DNA from: Pseudomonas protegens
Lineage (GTDB): Bacteria; Pseudomonadota; Gammaproteobacteria; Pseudomonadales; Pseudomonadaceae
Length of the DNA: 64,000 nucleotides
Assembly: GCF_003363755.1 (NCBI RefSeq)
Contig: NZ_CP031396.1
Location: 4,223,001 to 4,287,000, forward strand
Reading direction: 5' to 3'
How positions within the stretch are numbered: the first letter of the stretch is position 1; each line of letters opens with the position of its first letter. Positions 17,303 through 28,000 of this stretch are shown one piece after another. Position numbers and translations under genes: made by a program. The notes beneath the pieces were generated by a model that saw nothing but the letters and a program-made list of their open reading frames with translations, did not search any database and was not told the origin of the DNA.

Positions 17303-19015
17303 ATGGAAGGCATGTCGCGTTTTGGCTGTTTCAGGCCTGTCGTAGCGTTTTGTGCTTTGTTCGGCTCGTTTGCCCTCACCGCCGCCCCGCTGCAGACGCC
17401 GGGTGACCGCGATCTGATCCGTGATCGCCAGCAGCAGTTGCTGCAAGAGCAGCAAAAGCGCCTCGACGAACTGCAGCAACTGCCCGGCAAGACCCTGCCC
17501 CCCGAGCCTGCTCCGCAACCTGGCGAGCAGCGCTGTTTCACCATCAAGACCGTGGTCCTCAAAGGCGCCGAACACCTCTCGGCAGCGGATCAGGAGCGCC
17601 TGGTGGCGCCCTATCGCGACCAGTGCCTGTCGGTGGCGCAGATCAACACCATGCTCAAGGCCATTACCCACCACTACCTGCAACAGGGCTATGTCACCAC
17701 CCGCGCCTACCTGCCTGCCCAGGAGCTGGCGTCGGGGCAATTGATCATCGTCATCGTCGAAGGTCGCCTGGAAAGCCTGGACAGCTCGGCCCTGGCCAGT
17801 TCCCGGGAGCTGGCCATGGCCTTTCCCGGCACCACCGGCCAGGTGCTGAACCTGCGGGAACTGGAGCAGTTGGTGGACCAGCTCAGCCGCCTGCCTTCGC
17901 GCCAGGTCGAGCTGGAACTGTCACCGGGGGAGAAACTGGGGGACAGCCATGTCGGGCTCAAGGGCCAGCGCCTGAAACCCTGGCGCGTCTCGGCCACCCG
18001 CAACAACAGTGGCGACAAAAGCACCGGTGAGCAGCAAATGGGCCTCGGCCTGGACTGGGACAGCCCCCTGGGGCTGGCGGATCAATTGAGCCTGCGGGCC
18101 AACCAGGACGCAGTCAGCGATCGCTGGCGCCATTCCGACAACCAGAGTCTGTTCTACAGCCTGCCCTGGGGCTGGTGGACTTTCAGCTACGCCTACAGCC
18201 AGAGCTACTACCGCACTCGCAATGACAGCACCGGCTTCGACTTCACCATGGACGGCGAAAGCAAGAACCAGCAGTTGCGCGCCGAGCGTGTGTTGCACCG
18301 CGACAACCTGAGCAAGACCGGGATGAGCCTGGGGCTGAGCCAGCTGCGCACGCGCAACTACATCGACGACAACCTGATCGACGTCTCCAGCAATCGCATC
18401 ACCGAAAGCCAGTTGGGCTTCAACCACGGGCGGCGCATCGGCAATGCCCTGGTCAACGCCGACATCGGCTGGCAGCAGGGCATCGGCGCGCTGGACGCCC
18501 AGGGCAGCGGCAACCCTCACGGTAGCGAGCCGGTTTCGCGCTACAACAAGTACAGCCTGACCCTGAGCTACCTGCAGCCCTTTCGCCTGTGGAACGAGAA
18601 CTTCAGTTTCGACAGCCTGGCCACCGGCCAGCGTAGCGAGGACGTGCTCTTCAGCCCTCAGCGCATCAGCCTCGGCGGGCTCAATTCGGTGCGCGGCTTC
18701 CAGGACCAGACCCTCTCCGGCAACAGCGGCGGCTACTGGCGCAACCAACTGCGCTGGCGCCGTGCCGTGACCTGGCAGGCGCTGCAACCCTTTGTCCAGG
18801 AATACGGCCTGGCCTTTGCTTATGACGTCGGGGTGATCAAGGGCGATCGCTACAACCATGACGCCAAGGGCCGCATGAGTGGCAACGCCATCGAACTCAA
18901 CGCCCGTGGCCAGTACCTGGCCGCGTCAGTCAGCTTCGCGCGCTCCCTGGAGCGACCGGACATTATCGAGAGACGAGAGCATCCGGTGTACGTGCGAGTA
19001 GACCTGTTCTTCTGA
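17303..19015 (+). CDS. TpsB/CdiB outer-membrane transporter (ShlB/FhaC/HecB family)
   Basis: A protein of up to 570 residues that forms the outer-membrane beta-barrel exporting the adjacent TpsA. A signal peptide (RPVVAFCALFGSFALTAAP) is followed by a coiled Q-rich plug linker (about 35-55). Two POTRA domains come next, the first with CFTIKTVVLKGAEHLS and AITHHYLQQGYVTTRAYLP. The barrel follows, with the VRGF signature (LGGLNSVRGFQDQTLSG) and a terminal Phe. ATG 17312 has better Shine-Dalgarno spacing than 17303. The stop is 20 bases before tpsA, so they are co-transcribed. Confidence 0.93.
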   Translation: MEGMSRFGCFRPVVAFCALFGSFALTAAPLQTPGDRDLIRDRQQQLLQEQQKRLDELQQLPGKTLPPEPAPQPGEQRCFTIKTVVLKGAEHLSAADQERLVAPYRDQCLSVAQINTMLKAITHHYLQQGYVTTRAYLPAQELASGQLIIVIVEGRLESLDSSALASSRELAMAFPGTTGQVLNLRELEQLVDQLSRLPSRQVELELSPGEKLGDSHVGLKGQRLKPWRVSATRNNSGDKSTGEQQMGLGLDWDSPLGLADQLSLRANQDAVSDRWRHSDNQSLFYSLPWGWWTFSYAYSQSYYRTRNDSTGFDFTMDGESKNQQLRAERVLHRDNLSKTGMSLGLSQLRTRNYIDDNLIDVSSNRITESQLGFNHGRRIGNALVNADIGWQQGIGALDAQGSGNPHGSEPVSRYNKYSLTLSYLQPFRLWNENFSFDSLATGQRSEDVLFSPQRISLGGLNSVRGFQDQTLSGNSGGYWRNQLRWRRAVTWQALQPFVQEYGLAFAYDVGVIKGDRYNHDAKGRMSGNAIELNARGQYLAASVSFARSLERPDIIERREHPVYVRVDLFF

Positions 19016-19035
19016 CCCGACCCAAACGCTAGTGG

Positions 19036-22000
19036 ATGGATGATTCGTATATGGACGTACGCAAGCCCTTTGCCCAATGCATTGCCCTGTCGTTGTCGGG
19101 GATCCTGTTTCTCAATCCGATCGTCAGCGTCGCCGCCGGCCTGGTCCTGGACCCGGCCGCCGGGGGCAATGCCACCATCGGCGCGGCGGGCAACGGCGTC
19201 CCCATCGTCAACATCAATGCGGCCAATGGCAGCGGCTTGTCCCACAACAAGTTCAGCGAATACAACGTCGGCAGTAACGGCCTGATCCTCAACAACGCCA
19301 CCGGCTCGACCCAGAGCACCCAGCTGGGCGGCTACATCATCGGCAACCCCAACCTCAAGGGGCAGGCGGCGCAGGTCATCCTCAACGAAGTCACCGGCAG
19401 CAACCGCAGCAAGCTGGCGGGGTACACCGAGGTGGCCGGACAGGCTGCCCGGGTGATCGTCGCCAACCCCCATGGCATTACCTGCAACGGTTGCGGCTTC
19501 ATCAACACCCCGCGCGCCACCCTGACCACCGGCAAGCCGATTATCGAGGGTCAGAAGCTCGATCGCTTCCAGGTCGATGGCGGCGATATCAGCATTGAAG
19601 GTGCCGGCCTCAACGCCAGCAATATCGATCAGTTCGACCTGATCACCCGCAGCACCAAGCTCAACGCCAACCTGTATGCCAAGAACCTCAACGTCATCAC
19701 CGGGCGCAACGACGTCAAGGCCGATGACCTGAGCGTCACCGCCCGGGACGCCGATGCCAGTGCCAAGCCGGAACTGGCCATCGACAGTGCGGCCCTGGGA
19801 GGCATGTACGCCGGGGCCATCCGTCTGGTGGGCACGGAGAAGGGCGTGGGTGTGAACATGTCGGGGGAGATGGCGGCCAGCACCGGTGACATCCAGATCG
19901 ACGCCAACGGCAAGGTCACGGTGGCCGGCATGGGCGCCAACCAGGCGATCGCGATCAAGGCCCAGAGCATCGACCTCAAGGGCAAGGCCTATGCCGGGAC
20001 CGAAGCGACCCTGCAGGCCAAGGAGCAGATCGAGGTGGGCACCAGTCTGGCGGCCCGGGATCAGGTGCGGGTGGTGGACGCCGGGCAACTGGTCAACCAC
20101 GGCATCATCGAGGCCGGGGTCAACAGCGACAACAGCCGCAACGATCAAGGCGTGGTCAAGCTGAACGCCGACAACCTGGAAAACCGCGGCGATGTGCTGG
20201 CCAGCCGCTCTCTGCAACTGACCGCGCGGCAGACCCTGAGCAACCAGAACGGTGTGATCCAGGGGCCCAAGGTCGAGGTCAAGGCCGCACGCCTGGTCAA
20301 CCAGGGCGGGCAGGCCCGAGTGCTGGCGCACAATGAGCTGGTGCTCACCACCCCGGCCATTGCCAACCTGGAAGGCCTGATCCGCTTTGGCGACCGGCAG
20401 GCGGCAACCCTGACCCTCGACAGCCTGAACAACAACGGCGGACGCCTGGAAGTGGCGGGTGCCGACCTGACCCTCAACGCCCGTGAGGTCAGTAACCAGA
20501 AGGGTTCGATGGTCGCCGACCAGGTTGCGATCAGCGCCCAGCGGCTGGACAACCAGCAGGGCCTGATCGGGGCCAGCCAGGGCAGCGCCACGTTCAAGAC
20601 CAGCGAGCAGTTGAACAACAATGGCGGCCGGCTCCAGGCCCAGACCCTGCTGGAAACCCAGGGTGGGGAGTTGCTCAATCAGGGCGGCAAGCTGCTGGCC
20701 GACCAGATCAAGGTGACCGGCAAGCGCCTGGACAACAGCCAGAAGGGCCTGGTCAGCGCCGAGAAGGGCGCACTGCAAGTGAACCTCGATCAGGACCTGG
20801 TCAATGCCGATGGCAAGTTGCAGGCCACTTCGCTGCTGAACCTCAAGGCCGGCAGTGTGGACAACCGCGGCGGTACCCTGATCGCCCCGCAACTGACCCT
20901 CAACAGCGGCGGCAAGCTCGGCAACCAGGGCGGCACCCTCACCGCCGACGCGCTGGAGCTGCACACCGCGGACATCGACAACCAGGGCGGCCTGCTGCAG
21001 GGCAAGGACAACCTGCTGCTGGACGCCCGGGACCTGGCGAACAACCAGGGCCAGGTCATCGGCAACGTGCTGAGCGCCAACCTCGACAGCCTCAGCCAGA
21101 ACCAGGCCGGGGTGTTGAGCGCCGAGACCGGCAAGTTCACGCTGACGGTCAAGCAGCACCTGAACAATGCCCTGGGCCACCTGCAGGCCAAGACCGGTGA
21201 CGTGCAGATCGTCTCGGGCAGCCTGAACAACCAGGGCGGTGTGGTGGTGGGCAATCACTTGCTGCTGACCAACACCGGCCTGCTGGATAACCGTGGTGGG
21301 CAATTGGCCGGTGATCAGTTGACCGTCAGCACCCAGCGTCTGGACAACCAGGCGTCGGGCCTGCTGGCGGCCGGCAGCGATGGCCTGCAGTTGACCTTGA
21401 CGGCTGACGGCGCGGCACCGGGGCAACTGCTCAACAGCCAGGGGCGCCTGCAAAGCGACGGGCACCTGCAGATCAACGGCGGTCAACTGAACAACAGTGG
21501 CGGTGTGCTGCTGGGCCGCAGTGTCGGGCTCGATACCTCCGGCCTCGACAACAGCGCCAAGGGCGCGGTGGTGGCCAGCCAGGGGGCGCTGGATCTGAAA
21601 CTCAACCACGGCGCACTGAACAACAACGCCGGGGTCATCGACGCCGGTGAACAGGCGCTGCGGGTGACCCAGGGCGGGCAATTGGACAACCAGGGCGGCA
21701 CCCTCAAGGGCAAGCGCCTTGAGGTCGAGGGCGCAGCCCTGGATAACCGCCAGGGACAACTGCTGGCCGGCAGCGACGGTTTGAACCTGGTGGCCGGCGG
21801 CCTGAACAACGCCCAAGGGATGATCCTGGCCAAGGACGGCCACGGCGAAGTGGCGCTGGGCCAAGGCACTCTGGACAACCGTGGAGGCACCCTGCAGGGC
21901 GCGACCCTGGGAGTCACTGCCGGGGCTGTGGATAACAGTGCCCTGAACGGCAAGGCCGGACTGATCAGCAGCCAGGCCGGAGCGCTCAAGCTGGTGGTCG

Positions 22001-25000
22001 ATCGCCTCACCAACCAGGCGGGCAAACTCTACGCCAATGGCCTGCTCAGCAGCACCGGGCAGACCCTGGACAACCGCTTTGGCGGCGAAGTCAGCGCCCG
22101 GCAGTTGGACTTGAACGTGGCGGCCAACCTCTACAACCAGGGCGGGCTGGTGGAGTCGGGCAGCTCACTGCTGCTGGTGGGCGGCAACCTGGACAATAGC
22201 GCCGGGGGCCGGGTACGGGCGCTGGCTGGCGAGCAAAGCCGTATCACCCTGGGCGGCGTGCTGAATAACCAGGGCGGCACCCTGGCCCTGGGCTCCAGCG
22301 CCTTTGCCCTGAATGCCGGACAGCTGAACAACATCGGCGGCAGCATCGAGCACGCCGGCGGCGGCTTGTTCAAACTGGGCCTGGGGGCGCTGTCCGGCTT
22401 CCAGGGACGGATCACCGGCCTGGGCCATGGCGACTGGGATGTGGCTGCGGTGGATCGCAGCGGTCTGATGCAACTCAACGGTACGCTGGACCTGAGCACC
22501 GGGGGCGACCTCAACCTGAGTGCCGGCGACCGCATCGCCAGCGCCAGCGGCCTGCGAGTGGGCGCGGCGACCCTGAACAACGCCGGGGAGCTGGCCAGTG
22601 ACGGTTACCTGACCCTGGACCTGGGGGGCAACCTGAACAACAGCGGCCTGCTGTCGTCCCGGGGCAAGCTCACGGTGGGGGCCGGCGACCTCAACCAGTA
22701 CGGCGGTCGCATCGCCAGTGGCGGCGACAGCGAACTGAACCTGCGCGGCACCCTGGACAACCTGGGGCGCTTGATCGCCAGCCAGAATCTCTATGTGTCC
22801 GCGGCGCAGATCAACAACCGCGGCACCCTCGGGGCCCTGGGGCAGATGCAACTGCGCTCCGTCAACGGCATCACCACCTCGGCCGACACCCTGATCTACA
22901 GCGGCGGCGACATGCTCCTGCGGGGCAATACTCTGAGCAACAGCTATGGCGATCTCTACAGCGCCGGCAACCTCAGTTTTGCCGCCCTCGACGGTGGCCG
23001 CGCGGCCCTGCTGAGCAACCGCTCCGGGACCATCGAAAGCGAGGGCGACATGAACCTCAACGTGGCGTTGCTGCAAAACGCCATGGACAAGTACCAGGTC
23101 GGCGAAACCATCACCCAGCGCAACATCGTGATCAATTGCACCGACTGTTCCGGCGATCACCACACCGCCACTTACATCGTTAACACCACCTATGAAGGCA
23201 CCATGGGCGAGCACTCCGCCGGTGCCCGCCTGGTGTCCAACCGTGACCTGACCATCAATGCCGACACAGTGGAGAACGACCAGAGCCTGATCGCCGCCAA
23301 CCGCGATGTTTCCATTACGGCCAACAATCTCTACAACCGCGGCCTGACCCTGGACAAGCGGGTCGACAGCATCAGCTATTTCCTGCATGGGGTTTCCCAG
23401 GGCGCGTTCCGCGCCGCGGAGCGGGCGACCATCGCCTGGAACGCTGCCAACGCCAATCGCGCGCCGGGCCAGCAGGACCCGTTGCCGACAGAGGTGACCC
23501 AGTACCCGATCTACGAACCCGCCAGCCACACGGTGATTACTCCGGGCACCCAGACTGCCTACGCTTCCACCCTGCAGGCCGGCCAGCGCCTGCACCTGCA
23601 GGTCAGCGGCACTATCGAGAACGGCGTGCAGACCGAACAGAGCCGCGCCCAGCTCACCGGGCAGACGCTACAGAACAACCTGGCCCAGGTGGGCGGCCAG
23701 GTGATTACAGTCAACGCGCAAAGCTCCGCCGCTGCCAATCAGGTGGCCAAGGATGTGCAGCGCATCGAAAAGGTCGCCGCCGACGGCACCACCCAAGTCA
23801 GCTTCGTGCCGGTGGACTTCTCCGGCGTACCGTTCGCTGCCGTGGACCCGACCTCTCTGTCGAGTTTCCGCGTACCCCAGGGCGAGTACGGCCTGTTCGT
23901 CAAGAGCCAGAATCCCCAGGGCCGCTACCTGATCGAGACCAACCCGACCTTCACCGACCTGTCGCGCTTCATGAGTTCGGACTATATGCTCGGCCACCTC
24001 AACTACAACACCGACCAGACCTGGCGCCGCCTGGGCGACGGCCTGTATGAAACCCGCTTGATCCGCGATGCGGTGCTGGCCCAGACCGGGCAGCGCTTCC
24101 TCGCGGCAGGGCTGACCAGTGATTACGACCAGTATCGCTATCTGATGGACAACGCCATCGCTTCCAAGGACCAGTTGCAGCTCAGCGTCGGCGTGTCCCT
24201 GACCCCGGCCCAGGTGGCCTCGCTGACCCACGACATCGTGTGGATGGAAACCCGCGAAGTGCAGGGCGAGAAGGTGCTGGTGCCGGTGCTGTACCTGGCT
24301 CAGGCAGAAACCCGCAACCTGCGCGGCGGCAGCCTGGTGCAGGGGCGCGACATGACCCTGATCGCCGGTGGCGACCTGAGCAACGTTGGCACCTTGCGGG
24401 CCAGCAACGACCTGAGCGTGAATGCCGGCGGCAGCCTGTACCAGGGTGGCCTGATCGAAGCCAACGAGCGGGTCAGCCTGATGGCCCAGGACAGCGTGCG
24501 CAACGCCCTGGCCGGGGAGATTCGCGGCAACCAGGTCAGCGTCACCTCGATCAAGGGCGACATCATCAACGACCGCACCGCGGTGGCCGTCGGCTACGGC
24601 TCGGGCAGTCGCACCATCCTTGACCAGGGCAGCCAGATCACCGCGCGCCAGCAGCTCGACCTCAGCGCCGGCCGTGACCTGAGCAACCTTGGTCAGCTCG
24701 CCAGCGCCGGGGATGCCAAGCTCAGCGCTGGTCGTGACATCGATTTACTGGCGGTGCAGGACCATACCTTCACCCAGAGCGCGATCCGTCGCGGCCTGGT
24801 GACCCACGACACGGTGCAGACCCTGGGCTCCAGCGTGACCACCGGCGGCAACCTGCAACTCAATGCCGGGCGCGACCTGGCGGTGGTGGCGAGCAAGGTT
24901 GATGCCGGCCATGACCTGTCCCTCAACGCCAAGCGCGACATCGTCATCGCCTCGGCCCAGGACGAGCAGTCCTCGACCTCCTACCAGAAGAAGAAAGGTT

Positions 25001-28000
25001 CCTGGGGCAAGAGCAAGACCACTCAGAGCGCCGACTCCTCGACCACCAACGTGGCCTCCGAGATCAGCGCCGGGCACGACCTGATGGTCAACGTCAGCCA
25101 GGACAAGGACGGCCGCATCAGCCTCAATGGCGGGCGCGACGTGACGGTAGTCGGTAGCCAGCTCAAGGCCGGCAACGACCTGCTGGTGGGTGCCACCCGC
25201 GACGTGAGCCTGGTCTCTGCCCAGGAGCAGCAGGACAGCGCCTACAGCCAGAAGAAGAAAGGCAGCTTCGGCTTGAGCAAGAGCGGCAACAGCCGCACCT
25301 CCAGCAGCACCACCCAGGTGGGTAGCGAGCTGAGTGCCGGCAATGACGCGGTGGTGATCGCCGGCACCAACGTCAACCTTTCGGCCAGCTCCATCGAGGC
25401 CAAGCGCGATGCCGAAGTGCGCGCCGGACTGATCGACAAGAACGGCGACATCAACCTGATGGATGCAGCCAACACCTCCAGCAGCCAGAGCGAGAAGTAC
25501 AAGAGCAAGGTGGGGCTTTCCAGTTCCGGCAGCTTCACTTCGATTGCCTCGGCGAAGAAGTCGGGGCAGGAAAACACCCAGTCCCAGAGCGTTGGCAGCG
25601 TGGTCAGCGGCGGGCGTGACACCACCCTGCAGGCGGCCCGCGACGTCAACATGATCGGCAGCACGGCGGCGGCCGAGCGCAACCTCAATGTGGGGGCGGG
25701 CCGCGACGTCAACGTGCTGGCTGGCAGCAACAGTTCGGACCAGAGCAACTGGAAATCCGAGAAGCATGTGGGGCTGTCCCTGGAGAGCGATCGCAACGGC
25801 GTCACCGCGTTCCTGGGCAGCGAAGCCCTCAAGCAGAAGTCGCGCAATGCCGAGCAGACAGTGGCGCCGAGCCAGTTGCTGGCCGGGCAGGATGCAACCA
25901 TCAAGGCCGGGCGTGACCTGACCCTGGAAGGCTCGCGGGTGGATGCCGGGCGCGATATCAACCTGCAGGCCGGGCGCGATATCAGCATCGATGCCGGCAA
26001 GCAAACCTCGATCGAGGAACGCAGCAAGAGCCGTGATCGCAATGGCCTGACGGTCAACGTCAGCCACAACTACGGCAACACCATGGATGCGATCAAGGGC
26101 ACCGGCAAAGGCGAGGACAACACCAGCAAGGCCTCCAGCGTGCTGAGCACCGTGGATGCGATCAACCAGTTCACCTCGGGCCCGACCACCGCGACCCACT
26201 TCGGCACGGCCAGCCAGTCCAGCAGCTCGCGCCAGGAAGTGCACAGCAACAGCCCTGCCAGCCTCGGTGCCGGGCGGGACATCAGCGCCGTGGCCGGCAA
26301 TGACATCAACATTCGTGGCGGTCAGTTCGACGCCGGGCGCGACATCACCCTGGTGGGGCGCGACATCAATGTGGATGTGGCCCGCGGCTCGATTTCCGAA
26401 GAGAGCAAGAGCGCCCGCAGCCAGGGCGGCATCAATGGCCAGAGCGGCGGCGGCAGCGCCCGTGCCGGTATCGGTGGCAGCAACGGTGTGGCCAGCGAGC
26501 AGATGAGCCAGGGCACCAACACCCCGTCGGTGTTCCTCGCCGGGCGCGACGTCAGCCTTGAGGCGCGCAACAACCTGACCCTGATCGGAACCCAGGTCCA
26601 GGCCGGGCGCGATATCGACCTGGGGGCCGGCAACGACCTGACCATCCGCGCTGCGCAGAACGATTCCAGCAGCGAGTCCAGCCGTCACAGCGGCGGAGGC
26701 GAAGTGGGCCTGGCGGTGGGTGGCAAGGACTTCATCTCGGTCTATGCCAGCGTCGACATGGGCAAGGGCCAACTGGACCGGGACAACCAGCGGCAACAGA
26801 ACGCCAACCTGGTGGCCGGCGACCAGCTGCGTTTCAGCAGCGGCAAGGACACCACCATTGCCGGCGCCACCCTGCGCGGCGGAGAGGTCATCGGCCGGGT
26901 GGGCGGCGACCTGACCGTGTCCTCGGTGCCGGATACCGGCAAGGTCAGCGGCAAGGAACTGGATGCCAGCGTCACCGTGAGCATCGGCCTGGGCGGCGGT
27001 GGCAGCGTCAGCGGTTCCCTGGGTGTGGGCAAGACCACCGGCACGACCAACTGGGTCCAGGAGCAGACCAGCATCACCGGCAAGAACGGTGTCGACATCC
27101 GCACCGAGAAGCACACCCAGCTCGATGGCGCGCTGGTCGCCGCCGACAACGGCAACCTCAAGCTGGACACCGGCACCCTGGGCTTCCGCGATATCTCCGG
27201 CCAGGACAAGGAGCACAGCTACTACGTCAACGCGGGCGGCACCTTTGGCTGGGGCGGCGGCGACGGCGCCAAGTCCACCGGCGGCAAGGAGGTGGCCTTC
27301 ACCAATGACAAGAGCCAGGAAGGCAAGGGCAAGACCGGGGCTTCGGGCTGGAGTGTCAGCGGCTATGACTACCGCAAGGAGCGTGAGCAAGAGGTCCGGG
27401 CCACAGTGGGCGCGGGCACCATCACCGTGCGCAACGACGCCAAGACTGGCGCCGACTCCACGGCGGGCCTGAACCGTGATCCGTCACGGGCCTACGAGAT
27501 CACCAAGGACAAGGAAAAGCGTACCGATCTGTATGTGTCCCAGTCGTCCCTGGAATCGGTGAACCACCCGATTCAGACCCTGAACCAGTGGAAGGAGGGG
27601 ATGAAGAACTATGGCAAGAATGCCTCGGGTATCTTCACCCAGTTTGGTGACCTGAGTAAGGCGGCGGACCAGGTGGTGGCCGACAACCCGTCGTTGCTGC
27701 CGCTGGCCTGGATTCCTGGGCTCCTGGAAACCGTGCTCGACAAGGCTGGCAAGTACACCGGTGGCGTCATGCCCGGCGTCGAGAACCATGGTGGCCTGAT
27801 CACCCAGGTGCCGGCCTTGATCACGGGTGACATGCGCTTCTACCGGGTTGAGACCAAGTACCAGTACGAGTCCGACGGCAAGACCATCAAGGTGGACCCG
27901 GTGTCCGGCAAACCGATGATCGAGAACGTGCAGAAGCTGATGGAGATCGAGCGTCCCGATGGTGATGGTGCAGTGTTCACCAACGGCATCCAGAACTCGC

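Noticed and set aside
20178..26650. CRISPR or satellite repeats in the 20-27 kb region
   Set aside because: Degenerate repeats keep the tpsA reading frame and match hemagglutinin beta-helix repeats.
18850..27390. Very long minus-strand ORFs (about 1000 and 880 codons) opposite tpsA
   Set aside because: They mirror the repeats of tpsA, lack recognisable domains and ribosome binding sites, and are a by-product of high-GC codon use.
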